From: Streptomyces sp. Ru62
GTDB lineage: Bacteria > Actinomycetota > Actinomycetes > Streptomycetales > Streptomycetaceae
Direction: 5' to 3'
DNA: 64,000 nucleotides
Assembly (NCBI RefSeq): GCF_002920615.1
Contig: NZ_PQSU01000018.1
Coordinates: 152,261 to 216,260 of the forward strand
The notes beneath the pieces are model-generated. The model was not told the DNA's origin. It made no database searches and worked only from the letters and a program-made list of their open reading frames with translations. This document shows positions 28,661-37,214 of the stretch, in pieces. Position numbers and translations under genes: made by a program. How positions within the stretch are numbered: position 1 is the stretch's first letter; each line of letters opens with the position of its first letter.

Positions 28661-29626
28661 TCAGATGACCTTCAGCCGCACCAGCGCGCCCAGCGTCAGC
28701 GCCCCCGGCACCAGCGGCAGCCACACGGTGATGATCCGGTAGGCCAGCACCACCGCCGTGGCCACCGCGGCCGGGCCGCCCACCGCGACCAGGGCCACGA
28801 CCAGCGCCGCCTCCACGGACCCCAGCCCGCCGGGCGTGGGCACCAGGGCCACCGCGACCGTCGCGGCGAGGTAGGCCAGCACCATGTGCGCGGGCGGCAC
28901 CGGCAGCCGCAGCGCCTGCCCGACGGCCGCGAGTCCGGCCGCCTGGAGCGCGGGGAAGGCCAGCGAGCCGCCCCACAGCGCCAGTGCGCGGGCCGGCCGG
29001 GTGTGCACCGACCGGGCCTCGTCCAGGGCGTCCCGCGCGAACGCGGACACGCGCGTGCGCAGCGGCCGTACGAGCGCCGCCCCGGCCCCCGCCACGACCG
29101 GCAGGCCCACCACGCCCAGCAGCAGCGGCAGCGCCGAGCCGTCCGGCAGCAGGGGGCCGAGCCGCAGCGCGTCCGGGAACGCGATCAGCAGCGCGGCCAG
29201 CAACCCGAGCCGGCCCACGCACTCCGCCAGCAGGTACAGGGCGAGCGCGGCGGAGGAACGCGCCGGCGGCACCCCGCACACGGTCATGAAGCGCAGGTTC
29301 ACGGCGCCCGCGCCGAGCCCGGTCGGCAGCAGGTGGTTGGCCGCTGCCGCCGCGAACTGGGTGGCCAGCAGCCGCCCCTTCGGCAGCGGCTGGAGCACCG
29401 CGCCCTGCCGGGTGACGGCGGCGGCGACCCAGGTCAGGCAGGTCGCCGTGACCGCCGCGAGCAGCCACGGCCAGGAGGCGGTGCGCAGGTGGGCGAAGCC
29501 CTCGGCGAGGACCGAGCGGTGCCGTACGGCGGCCACGGCGACGAGCACGAGCGGCACCAGGCACAGCACCTGGCGCACGGGGAGGCGTCGGGGCGGGCGC
29601 CGACGGGGGAGGGGGACGGCAGTCAC
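28661..29626 (-). CDS. UPF0104/LPG-synthase-like integral membrane protein
   Basis: A 321-residue protein with about eight hydrophobic helices, related to the membrane flippase domain of lysylphosphatidylglycerol synthase (UPF0104 or YbhN type). Diagnostic segments are ANHLLPTGLGAGAVNLRFM, LLAECVGRLGLL and the C-terminal LVPTPGGLGSVEAALVVALV. There is no synthetase domain. Members of this group are thought to move lipids or lipid-linked sugars across the membrane; no substrate is known here. GTG 29626 is the best start; the reading frame continues upstream only as a shadow of the ABC gene. It is divergent from the SoxR-type ABC exporter. Confidence 0.8.
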   Translation of the reverse strand: MTAVPLPRRRPPRRLPVRQVLCLVPLVLVAVAAVRHRSVLAEGFAHLRTASWPWLLAAVTATCLTWVAAAVTRQGAVLQPLPKGRLLATQFAAAAANHLLPTGLGAGAVNLRFMTVCGVPPARSSAALALYLLAECVGRLGLLAALLIAFPDALRLGPLLPDGSALPLLLGVVGLPVVAGAGAALVRPLRTRVSAFARDALDEARSVHTRPARALALWGGSLAFPALQAAGLAAVGQALRLPVPPAHMVLAYLAATVAVALVPTPGGLGSVEAALVVALVAVGGPAAVATAVVLAYRIITVWLPLVPGALTLGALVRLKVI

Positions 29627-29678
29627 GTCGGAACAGGTTCTCCGGGGCGTCCCAACAGCGGGTGAACCGTCGCGGACA

Positions 29679-29709
29679 TTGACCTCAACGAACCTTGAGG
29701 TTCTACGGT
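29679..29709 (+). promoter_or_regulatory. MerR/SoxR-type promoter with dyad operator
   Basis: A -35 TTGACC (29679-29684) and a -10 TACGGT (29704-29709) are separated by 19 bp, the over-long spacer used by MerR-family activators. The spacer is filled by a perfect dyad, ACCTCAA (29682-29688), six bases, TTGAGGT (29695-29701), which closely matches the SoxR box (CCTCAA...TTGAGG). The -10 lies 7 bases before the ATG at 29717, so the transcript is probably leaderless. In S. coelicolor SoxR activates a small set of genes including an ABC exporter under redox-active antibiotic stress. Confidence 0.85.
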
Positions 29710-29716
29710 CTCTTCC

Positions 29717-31654
29717 ATGAGCATGGAGACCACAGCCTGGACGCAGCTGCACAGCGTGATGAACGCGCAGTCCGAGCGTCGCCCGTTCGCCCGCGCCACC
29801 CTGCGCCGCATCGCCGCCTTCGCCCGCCCGCACCGCGCCGGCATCGTCCGGTTCGTGCTGCTCGGGGTGGTGACCGCCCTGCTCGCCGTCGCGACCCCCG
29901 TGCTCGCCGGCCGCGTCGTCGACGCGATCGTGGCGGGGCACGACTCCGGCACGGTGGTCCGGCTCTCCCTGCTCATCGCGCTCGTGGCGCTCGCGGAGGC
30001 GGGGCTCGGCATCCTCGGCCGCCGCCTGTCGGCGACGCTCGGGGAGGGACTCATCCTCGACCTCAGAACGGCTGTGTTCGATCATGTGCAGCGCATGCCC
30101 GTCGCGTTCTTCACACGTACGCGTACGGGCGCGCTGGTCAGCCGTCTCAACAACGACGTGATCGGCGCCCAGCGGGCCTTCGCCAACACCCTCTCCGGCG
30201 TCGTCAGCAACCTGGTCACCCTGGTGCTCACGCTCGCCGTGATGCTCACCCTGTCCTGGCAGATCACCCTGCTCGCGCTGGTCCTGCTGCCGGTCTTCGT
30301 GCTGCCCGCCCGCCGCATGGGCAGCCGGATGGCCCGCATGCAGCGCGAGGCCGCGGCACTGAACGCGGCCATGGGCACCCGGATGACCGAGCGGTTCTCC
30401 GCCCCCGGCGCCACCCTGGTCAAGCTGTTCGGACGCCCGGAGGAGGAGTCGGCGGAGTTCTCGGCGCGGGCCGCCCAGGTCCGGGACATCGGCGTCCGTA
30501 CGGCGACGGCCCAGTCCGTCTTCATCACCTCCCTCACCCTGGTCTCCGCCCTCGCGCTGGCCCTCGTCTACGGCCTCGGCGGCTGGTTCGCGCTGCGCGG
30601 CACCCTGGAGCCCGGCGCCGTCGTCTCCCTCGCCCTGCTGCTGACCCGCCTGTACGCCCCGCTGACCGCGCTCGCCGGGGCCCGGGTCGAGGTGATGAGC
30701 GCGATCGTCAGCTTCGAGCGGGTCTTCGAGGTGCTCGACCTCAAGCCGCTCATCACCGAGAAGGCGGACGCCCGCGAGGTCCCCGACGGCCCGGTCGCCG
30801 TCGAGTTCGACGACGTCCGCTTCTCCTACCCCGCCGCCGACCAGGTCTCCCTCGCCTCCCTGGAGGAGGTCGCCGCGCTCGACACCCGCGGCGGCACCGA
30901 GGTGCTGCGCGGCATCTCCTTCCGCGCCGAACCCGGCCGGACCGTCGCCCTCGTCGGCTCCTCCGGCGCCGGCAAGTCGACCATCGCCCAGCTCCTGCCG
31001 CGCCTGTACGACGTCGACGCGGGCGCGGTCCGCATCGGCGGGGTCGACGTCCGCGACCTCACCTTCGCCTCCCTGCGGGCCACGCTCGGCATGGTCACCC
31101 AGGACGGCCACCTCTTCCACGACACCGTCCGCGCCAACCTGCTGCTGGCCCGCCCCGACGCGGGGGACGACGAGCTGTGGGACGCCCTCGGCCGCGCCCG
31201 CCTCGCCGACGTCGTCCGGTCCCTGCCCGAGGGTCTGGACACCGTCGTCGGTGAGCGCGGTTACCGGCTCTCCGGCGGCGAACGCCAGCGCATGACCATC
31301 GCCCGGCTGCTGCTCGCCCGCCAGCGCGTGGTCATCCTGGACGAGGCCACCGCCCACCTGGACAACACCTCCGAGGCGGCCGTCCAGGAGGCGCTCACCG
31401 AGGCCCTGGAGGGCCGCACCGCCGTGGTCATCGCCCACCGCCTCTCCACGGTCCGCGCCGCCGACCAGATCCTGGTCGTGGAGTCCGGCCGGATCGTGGA
31501 ACGCGGCACGCACGAGGAACTGCTGGCGGCACAGGGCCGGTACGCCGAGCTGTACCGCACGCAGTTCGCGGGGCGCGGCGAGCCGGCGGAGGCGACGGCG
31601 CCGGGGGCGGTCGCGCCGGGGGCCGTGGAGGCCGGGGTGCCGACGGTGGGGTGA
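29717..31654 (+). CDS. ABC exporter, fused permease and ATPase (SoxR-regulon type)
   Basis: A 645-residue half-transporter: six-helix membrane domain (residues 30-320) and ATPase (about 355-610). Nucleotide motifs are Walker A GSSGAGKST, signature LSGGERQR, Walker B VVILDEATA and the H-loop AHRLST. Ahead of Walker A there is an extra acidic segment (about residues 377-393). A homodimer would export a hydrophobic or redox-active small molecule with ATP. The SoxR-type promoter directly before the start codon ties it to redox-cycling compounds, such as the cell's own quinone or phenazine-like antibiotics. The last 30 residues are a Gly/Ala/Pro tail. Confidence 0.93.
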   Translation: MSMETTAWTQLHSVMNAQSERRPFARATLRRIAAFARPHRAGIVRFVLLGVVTALLAVATPVLAGRVVDAIVAGHDSGTVVRLSLLIALVALAEAGLGILGRRLSATLGEGLILDLRTAVFDHVQRMPVAFFTRTRTGALVSRLNNDVIGAQRAFANTLSGVVSNLVTLVLTLAVMLTLSWQITLLALVLLPVFVLPARRMGSRMARMQREAAALNAAMGTRMTERFSAPGATLVKLFGRPEEESAEFSARAAQVRDIGVRTATAQSVFITSLTLVSALALALVYGLGGWFALRGTLEPGAVVSLALLLTRLYAPLTALAGARVEVMSAIVSFERVFEVLDLKPLITEKADAREVPDGPVAVEFDDVRFSYPAADQVSLASLEEVAALDTRGGTEVLRGISFRAEPGRTVALVGSSGAGKSTIAQLLPRLYDVDAGAVRIGGVDVRDLTFASLRATLGMVTQDGHLFHDTVRANLLLARPDAGDDELWDALGRARLADVVRSLPEGLDTVVGERGYRLSGGERQRMTIARLLLARQRVVILDEATAHLDNTSEAAVQEALTEALEGRTAVVIAHRLSTVRAADQILVVESGRIVERGTHEELLAAQGRYAELYRTQFAGRGEPAEATAPGAVAPGAVEAGVPTVG

Positions 31655-31972
31655 GGTCCGCCGGTCACCCCCCTGGCGCCCCCGCCGCCGAGCTGTCACC
31701 CGTCCGTCGGGGGCGGCTGTGCCGAGGCGCGCAGCAGCAGGTCACGCAGTGACATGGCGGTGTCCGCCGCCTCGGTGGGGTGAGGACGACCTGGTCGGCG
31801 GTGGTCGCACGGCTGACTCGGCGTCGGGTCGACGCCGTGCCGTGCGAGACCTCGCGGATGACCGGACACGAGGCCCGCGCCCTGTCGGCCGCCCTCCGGG
31901 AGACGGTCGACGCACCGGCAGCACTGACCGGCGCCTGACCGCGCGGACCGCCCCGCACCGGCGCCGCGCCTC
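31655..31972. other. Intergenic space with degenerate coding remnants
   Basis: No intact gene is visible in these 318 bases. On the minus strand, two frames joined by a one-base shift near 31785-31790 give a plausible protein end (REVSHGTAST...DQVVLT, then EAADTAMSLRDLLLRASAQ and a stop near 31696). On the plus strand a 26-codon frame at 31859-31939 (MTGHEARALSAALRETVDAP) resembles the tail of a small regulator. Both look like decayed genes. Neither has a ribosome site or a full domain. Confidence 0.4.
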
Positions 31973-34219
31973 CTACTCCGCACACCCCTCGGTGAGCAGC
32001 GCGTCGACGGCGTCCCGGATCTCCTCGTCCTGGACGAAGCCCCGCCAGCCGCCGGAGCCGCGCAGCCGCTCGTCGCGGTCCGGCACCCCGCGCAGCAGGT
32101 CGGCGGCCGGCCGGGCGGCGGGGCCGATCCGGGCCAGGTGCCGTACCGCGGGGAGCATGACCGGCAGATACGCGCCCTCGGCCAGGCCCCGAACGGCCGA
32201 GGTCAGTACCGGGACCGTGTGCGCGGTGTCGCCGGTCGCGGCCCACAGGGCGTGGGCGGCCTCGACGCGGACCCAGGGGTCGCGGTCGGCGGTCAGCGCG
32301 CGGAGCCGGTCCGCCCAGGGAGCGGCGTGCGGGCCGAGACCGGCCAGTCGGCGCAGGGCGGGGTGCGGGAGGTGCCCTGTGGCGGGGGGCCCGAGCCGTT
32401 CCAGGAACGGGCCGGGTTCGCCGGTGACCTTCCAGTACGCCCAGGCCGCGAGGTCCGCGTCCGCGCCGTCGCCGGCGGACCGGGCCGCCAGCGGTTCCCT
32501 CGCCGGGGAGCCGGCCCTGCCGACGCCCGCCAGGGCCGTCGCGGCCGCCGTCCAGGTCCGGTCGTCCGCCAGGAGGCCGAGCAGGTGCGGCACCGCCGCC
32601 TCCGCCACCGGCCCCCACGCGGCGACGACCCGGCAGAGCCGGCGCAGCAGTCGGGGGTCCGTCGCGGTGTCCAGTCTCTCGCGGAGCGCCGGCAGCAACT
32701 CCTCGGCGTGGTCCGCCACAAGCGCCAGGACCTCGTCCGGCGCCGGCAGCACCACGATGTGCCGGTCCTCGGCGGGGAAGTACGCGGAGGCCGACTCGAA
32801 GCCGGACCTCTGGCCGGCCAGGAGCCCGGTCAGGCCCGGCACGCAGCGCGGGTCGTTCATCCGGGCCAGCGCCCACACGGCGGCCTCGGCGACGGTCTCG
32901 CGCCCCCGGGTGGACCGCGTGCCGGTGTCGCGGAGCAGCGCGGCCACCTCCTCCGCGTGGGCGGTGGCGGCCGGGCCGAGACAGGCGAGCAGTTCGACCG
33001 CCCGGTACCGGACCTCCGGAGAGGGGTCGTCCAGCCGTGCGGCGACGGCCGACAGCAGCACGGGGGCCGGGGAGCGCCGGCGGGCCAGCTGCGCGCCGGC
33101 CTGGGCCAGGGCGCCGATCCGCTGTTCGTCGTCGGGATGGTCCGCGAGCAGTCCGCGGGTGAAGTCGCAGGACGCTCCGGTGAAGAGCCCGGCGGTCCAG
33201 TGGTGGACGCCCTGCACCCCGGCCTGCACCGTGCTGCTGTGGCGCCAGAGCGCGACACCGGGATCCCGTACCGCGTGCAGCAGCAGGTCCAGCCGGCGCA
33301 CGGGCAGCCCCGGATCGGCCGGCGCGAGGGCGTGCACCGCGGCCAGCCGGAGCTGGGCCTCGGGGGCGTCGAGCAAGTCGCGCAGGAGGCGGCGGGCCTG
33401 GTCGGCGTGGGCCCCGGCCGGTTCCCGCAGGGCCGCCCGGCCGAGGGCGAGGACGAGATCCAGCCGGGTCACCGGATCGTCCTCCGCCCGCCAGCGGCGC
33501 AGCAGCGCGGGCAGGGTCAGCTCACCGGGGCTGGTGCAGGACCCCACCACGTCCGCGGCGGCGCGCCGGATCACGGGGTCGGGATCGTCCAGCAGGGCGA
33601 GTACGCCGGGGAGCGCCGCCTCCCATGCCGGCGGCCAGCCGGGGTCCAGGAACCGGTCGGCGACCCGCCCGGCCTCGTGCGCCAGCATGGCCATCAGTTC
33701 CAGCAGGCCGCGCCGGCTCGGCACGTCGGGCCGGGCGGCCAGGCCGAGCAGGAACGGCAGCGCGGCCGGGCCGGCCGGGCAGATCCAGCCGCCCTGGTGG
33801 AAGAGCAGGTTGAGCAGGTCGGACGCCGCGTCCCCGGCGTCGTCCGGGTCCGGCCCGGCACACCGCCGCAACAGATCCGGCACATCGACGGCGGACCCGT
33901 AGTTGTGCTCCAACCCGGCCCAGTCCACGGCCTCCAGCGCGGCACGGTCCGGAGCGTCCGGCGCAGCCCGGTCCACGGCGTGTGGCGCTGTTCGGTCCAT
34001 GGCGTCCGGCGTGGTGCGGTGTGCGGTGTCTGGCGGGGTGTGGTGCGGGGTCTTCGGTGTGGTGCGGTCGGTGGTCCCTGGCGCGGCGCGGTCCGGGGCG
34101 TGTGGCGCCGCCCGGTCCACGGCCCCCGGCACCGCCCGACCCACAGCCGGCCCCGCCCGGCCCACGGCCTCCGACGCCGCCCGGTCCAAGCCATCCCCAG
34201 CCTGCGGTTCCTCCCCCAC
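31973..34219 (-). CDS. HEAT-repeat protein with repetitive N-terminal extension
   Basis: Up to 748 residues from GTG 34219. From about residue 98 (VDWAGLEHNYGSAVDVPDLL) it matches streptomycete HEAT/PBS-lyase-like repeat proteins: an alpha-solenoid built of repeated helix pairs with LL-DPDP-VRRAA-type turns (e.g. LLDDPDPVIRRAAADVV, LDDPSPEVRYRAVELLACLG). Such solenoids bind other proteins; none is identified. The region before it is a degenerate 8-residue repeat (DRAAPxAx, about 12 copies), not seen in the family as I know it. GTG 33928 would give the usual family start, leaving the repeats outside the protein, so the true N-terminus is uncertain. It is divergent from the secreted lectin gene. 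Confidence 0.78.
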   Translation of the reverse strand: MGEEPQAGDGLDRAASEAVGRAGPAVGRAVPGAVDRAAPHAPDRAAPGTTDRTTPKTPHHTPPDTAHRTTPDAMDRTAPHAVDRAAPDAPDRAALEAVDWAGLEHNYGSAVDVPDLLRRCAGPDPDDAGDAASDLLNLLFHQGGWICPAGPAALPFLLGLAARPDVPSRRGLLELMAMLAHEAGRVADRFLDPGWPPAWEAALPGVLALLDDPDPVIRRAAADVVGSCTSPGELTLPALLRRWRAEDDPVTRLDLVLALGRAALREPAGAHADQARRLLRDLLDAPEAQLRLAAVHALAPADPGLPVRRLDLLLHAVRDPGVALWRHSSTVQAGVQGVHHWTAGLFTGASCDFTRGLLADHPDDEQRIGALAQAGAQLARRRSPAPVLLSAVAARLDDPSPEVRYRAVELLACLGPAATAHAEEVAALLRDTGTRSTRGRETVAEAAVWALARMNDPRCVPGLTGLLAGQRSGFESASAYFPAEDRHIVVLPAPDEVLALVADHAEELLPALRERLDTATDPRLLRRLCRVVAAWGPVAEAAVPHLLGLLADDRTWTAAATALAGVGRAGSPAREPLAARSAGDGADADLAAWAYWKVTGEPGPFLERLGPPATGHLPHPALRRLAGLGPHAAPWADRLRALTADRDPWVRVEAAHALWAATGDTAHTVPVLTSAVRGLAEGAYLPVMLPAVRHLARIGPAARPAADLLRGVPDRDERLRGSGGWRGFVQDEEIRDAVDALLTEGCAE
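33940..34200. repeat. 24-bp tandem repeats at the HEAT gene 5' end
   Basis: About eleven imperfect 24-bp copies, read on the minus strand as DRAAPHAV/DRTTPDAM-type octapeptides, occupy the first 95 codons. Copies vary mainly at third positions and by conservative swaps (D/H, R/H, A/T). The periodicity equals whole codons, so length changes keep the frame open. This is a slippage-prone coding minisatellite or a noncoding leader, depending on which start is used. Confidence 0.7.
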
Positions 34220-34340
34220 GCGCCCGACCCTACCGGCACCGGGCGGCGCCCCCCGGTGTCCGGTCGGGGTTTCCCGTTCCGCCTCTTGACGCCAGTGGTC
34301 CGGACCTTTAGTTTCACGCCTTAAACAAAGCCCCGCAGGT

Positions 34341-34371
34341 CCCAACGGCCGAATGTCCCCCGGCTGTTGGG
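34341..34371. promoter_or_regulatory. Hairpin in the leader of the lectin gene
   Basis: CCCAACGGCCG (34341-34351) can pair with CGGCTGTTGGG (34361-34371) with one mismatch and a 9-base loop. It stands 36 bp before the ATG at 34408. Upstream is an AT-rich patch (34305-34328) likely to hold the promoter, with TTGACG near 34287 as a possible -35. The hairpin may stabilise the message or regulate it. Confidence 0.35.
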
Positions 34372-34407
34372 TCTGCGGTCCCCCCACCCGAAAGGCCACC
34401 CGCCCAC

Positions 34408-36591
34408 ATGGCCAGACCCCTCCCGGCGGCCGGATCGCTCGCCGCTCTGTCCCTAGCCGCCACCCTGCTCACGGCGGTGCCCGCGCCCGCCGCCACCGCC
34501 GGGGCCGCCGCCCTGCCCACGGGCTTCGCCACGGTGGTGAACGCCGCGAGCGGCAGGTGTCTGGACGCCAAGGCCGCCGCCACCGCCAACGGCACCGCCG
34601 TGCAGCAGTACGCCTGCAACGGCACCACGGCCCAGCAGTGGAGCTTCACCGACGCCGGCGACGGCTACGTCCGCATCAACAACCGCAACGACACCAACCA
34701 GGTGGCCGACGTCGCCGACGTCTCGACCGCCGACAACGCGCCCGTCCATCTGTGGAGTTACGGCGGCGGCGCCAACCAGCAGTGGCTGCCCGTGGACGAC
34801 GGCGGCGGCGCCTTCCACTTCGTGAACCGGGGCAGCGGCAAGTGCCTGGACGACCCCGGCGCCTCGCTCGCCGACAGCGTGCAGTTCGTGCAGTACACCT
34901 GCAACGGCACCGCCGCCCAGCGGTTCCAGGTGGTCCCCGTGACCCAGTCGGCGAGCAACCCGGACCTCGGCCCGAACGTCGTCGTCTTCGACCCGTCGAT
35001 GTCCGCCTCGACCATCCAGGGCAAGCTGGACACGATCTTCAAGCAGCAGGAGACCAACCAGTTCGGCTCCCAGCGCTACGCCGTCCTCTTCAAGCCCGGC
35101 GCCTACAACGCGAACGTCAACGTCGGCTTCTACACCCAGGTCCTCGGCCTCGGCCTGACCCCGGACGCGGTGACCGTCAACGGCGCGGTGCACGCCGAGG
35201 CCGACTGGTTCCAGGGCAACGCCACCCAGAACTTCTGGCGCGGCGCCGAGAACCTGTCCGTCAACCCCACCGGCGGCGGCGACCGCTGGGCCGTCTCGCA
35301 GGCGGCGGCCTACCGCCGGATGCACCTGCGCGGCAACCTCGCCCTGGACGACGGCGGCTGGTCGTCCGGCGGTTACCTCGCCGACAGCAAGGTCGACGGA
35401 CAGGTCAACTCCGGTTCGCAGCAGCAGTGGCTGACCCGCAACTCCCAGCTCGGCAGCTGGACCGGGTCCAACTGGAACATGGTGTTCGTCGGCAGCCAGG
35501 GCGTCCCGGCCACCAGTTTCCCGAACCCGCCGTACACCACCGTCGCGCAGAGCCCGGTCACCCGGGAGAAGCCGTTCCTGTACGTCGACGGCTCCGGCAC
35601 CTACCAGGTGTTCGTGCCGTCCGTGCGTACCAACTCCACGGCGACGAGCTGGGCGGGCGGCAGCCCGGCCGGCAGCTCCCTGCCGCTCAGCCAGTTCTAC
35701 GTCGTCAAGCCCGGCGCCACCGCCGCACAGATCAACGCGGCCCTGGCGGCCGGCCAGAACCTGCTGGTCACACCCGGCGTCTACCACCTCGACCAGACCC
35801 TGAAGGTGACCCGCCCGGACACGGTCGTCCTCGGCCTCGGTCTCGCCACCTTCGTCCCGGACAACGGCGTCACCGCGATGTCCGTCGCCGACGTCGACGG
35901 CGTGAAGATCGCGGGCCTGCTCTTCGACGCCGGCACCACCAGCTCGAAGACCCTGGTCGAGGTCGGGCCGGCCGGCTCCACCGCCTCCCACGCGGCCGAC
36001 CCGACCTCCCTGCACGACGTGTACTTCCGCGTCGGCGGCGCCGGCGTCGGCAAGGCCGCCACCAGCCTCGTCGTCAACAGCGACAACGTCATCGGCGACC
36101 ACATGTGGATCTGGCGCGCCGACCACGGCAGCGGCGTCGGCTGGACCAGCAACACCGCCGACACCGGCCTGGTGGTCAACGGCGACGACGTGACGATGTA
36201 CGGGCTGTTCGTGGAGCACTTCCAGAAGTACCAGACCGTCTGGAACGGCAACGGCGGCCGTACCTACTTCTTCCAGAACGAGATGCCGTACGACCCGCCG
36301 AACCAGGCCGCCTGGATGAACGGCTCCACGCAGGGCTACGCCGCCTACAAGGTCGCCGACTCGGTCACCAGCCACCAGGCGTACGGCCTCGGCAGCTACT
36401 GCTACTTCAACGTCAACCCGAGCGTGACGGCCGCCCGCGCCATCGAGGCGCCGGACAACCCGAACGTCCGCTTCACCAGCATGGTGACCGTCTCGCTCGG
36501 CGGCACCGGCACCATCGGTCACGTCATCAACAACACCGGAGGACCGTCCAACGCGACGACCAACGTCGCGAACCTCGTCCGCTACCCGTGA
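34408..36591 (+). CDS. Secreted ricin-B-lectin / right-handed beta-helix protein
   Basis: A 727-residue exported protein. A signal peptide (residues 1 to about 30, ending VPAPAATA) leads into a ricin-type beta-trefoil carbohydrate-binding domain (about 38-178) with three repeats: SGRCLD...QQWSF, a middle repeat ending QQWLP, and SGKCLD...QRFQV, where the last QxW is replaced by QRF. Residues 190-727 form a long beta-solenoid of the pectate-lyase or GH55-like kind (VIGDHMWIWRADHG, VVNGDDVTMYGLFVEHFQKY, YDPPNQAAWMNG). It is probably a polysaccharide-binding or -cleaving enzyme acting outside the cell; the catalytic class cannot be named from motifs. Start ATG 34408 follows GAAAGG. A long inverted repeat lies just past the stop. 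Confidence 0.82.
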   Translation: MARPLPAAGSLAALSLAATLLTAVPAPAATAGAAALPTGFATVVNAASGRCLDAKAAATANGTAVQQYACNGTTAQQWSFTDAGDGYVRINNRNDTNQVADVADVSTADNAPVHLWSYGGGANQQWLPVDDGGGAFHFVNRGSGKCLDDPGASLADSVQFVQYTCNGTAAQRFQVVPVTQSASNPDLGPNVVVFDPSMSASTIQGKLDTIFKQQETNQFGSQRYAVLFKPGAYNANVNVGFYTQVLGLGLTPDAVTVNGAVHAEADWFQGNATQNFWRGAENLSVNPTGGGDRWAVSQAAAYRRMHLRGNLALDDGGWSSGGYLADSKVDGQVNSGSQQQWLTRNSQLGSWTGSNWNMVFVGSQGVPATSFPNPPYTTVAQSPVTREKPFLYVDGSGTYQVFVPSVRTNSTATSWAGGSPAGSSLPLSQFYVVKPGATAAQINAALAAGQNLLVTPGVYHLDQTLKVTRPDTVVLGLGLATFVPDNGVTAMSVADVDGVKIAGLLFDAGTTSSKTLVEVGPAGSTASHAADPTSLHDVYFRVGGAGVGKAATSLVVNSDNVIGDHMWIWRADHGSGVGWTSNTADTGLVVNGDDVTMYGLFVEHFQKYQTVWNGNGGRTYFFQNEMPYDPPNQAAWMNGSTQGYAAYKVADSVTSHQAYGLGSYCYFNVNPSVTAARAIEAPDNPNVRFTSMVTVSLGGTGTIGHVINNTGGPSNATTNVANLVRYP

Positions 36592-36601
36592 GCGAAGGGG
36601 A

Positions 36602-36677
36602 TGACCTTCCGGACGTGTGAGCCCCGCGTGTCCTGGATACGCGGTGTGCACGGCTCCACCGTCCGTCCGGAAGGTCA
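36602..36677. repeat. 14-bp inverted repeat with nested hairpin before the Mo-hydroxylase operon
   Basis: TGACCTTCCGGACG (36602-36615) and its exact complement (36664-36677) flank 48 bases that contain a smaller stem, CCGCGT / ACGCGG. The arms lie immediately after the lectin stop (36591) and immediately before the 2Fe-2S subunit start (36687). It may terminate the lectin transcript, serve as operator for the hydroxylase operon, or form a regulatory 5' structure. The distance is longer than a normal terminator loop. Confidence 0.6.
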
Positions 36678-36686
36678 TTCCCCGCC

Positions 36687-37214
36687 ATGACCAGCGCATC
36701 CCACCACTCCGAGGTCACCCTCCGGGTCAACGGCAAACCCCACACCCTGCGCGTCGACCACCGGCGCGTCCTGCTGGACCTGCTGCGTGAGGACCTGGAC
36801 CTCACCGGCTCCAAGAAGGGCTGCGACCACGGCCAGTGCGGCGCCTGCACCGTCCTGGTCGACGGGCGACGCCTCAACAGCTGTCTGCTGCTCGCCGTCA
36901 CCCTCGACGGCAGCGAGATCACCACCGTCGAGGGCCTGGGCGGCGACCGCGAGGAGCCGCACCCGCTCCAGCGGGCCTTCCTGGACCGCGACGCCTTCCA
37001 GTGCGGTTACTGCACCCCCGGCCAGCTCTGCTCCGCGGTGGGCATGCTCGCCGAGGCCGCGGCCGGTCACCCCTCGCACGTCACCGACCCGGCGGCCCCC
37101 ACCGAGGGCCCCGTACCGCTGGACCGGCCCGAGATCCGCGAACGGATGAGCGGCAACCTGTGCCGCTGCGGCGCCTACCCGCGCATCGTCGAGGCGATCG
37201 AGGACGTGATCTGA
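36687..37214 (+). CDS. Molybdenum hydroxylase, [2Fe-2S] subunit
   Basis: A 175-residue small subunit of the xanthine dehydrogenase / aldehyde oxidoreductase family (PaoA or YagT-like). The plant-type ferredoxin cluster is bound by Cys in GCDHGQCGACTVLVDG and SCLLLA; the second cluster by CGYCTPGQLC and CRCGAYPRI. It passes electrons from the molybdenum centre to the FAD subunit. No twin-arginine leader is seen, so unlike E. coli PaoABC the complex should stay in the cytoplasm. ATG 36687 follows the right arm of the inverted repeat. The next gene starts on the base after its stop. Confidence 0.93.
   Translation: MTSASHHSEVTLRVNGKPHTLRVDHRRVLLDLLREDLDLTGSKKGCDHGQCGACTVLVDGRRLNSCLLLAVTLDGSEITTVEGLGGDREEPHPLQRAFLDRDAFQCGYCTPGQLCSAVGMLAEAAAGHPSHVTDPAAPTEGPVPLDRPEIRERMSGNLCRCGAYPRIVEAIEDVI

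Noticed and set aside
29627..31699. Upstream extension of the LPG-synthase-like frame through the whole ABC transporter gene
   Set aside because: The extra 690 residues are antisense to a strong ABC exporter gene and to its SoxR-type promoter; GTG 29626 gives the natural protein.
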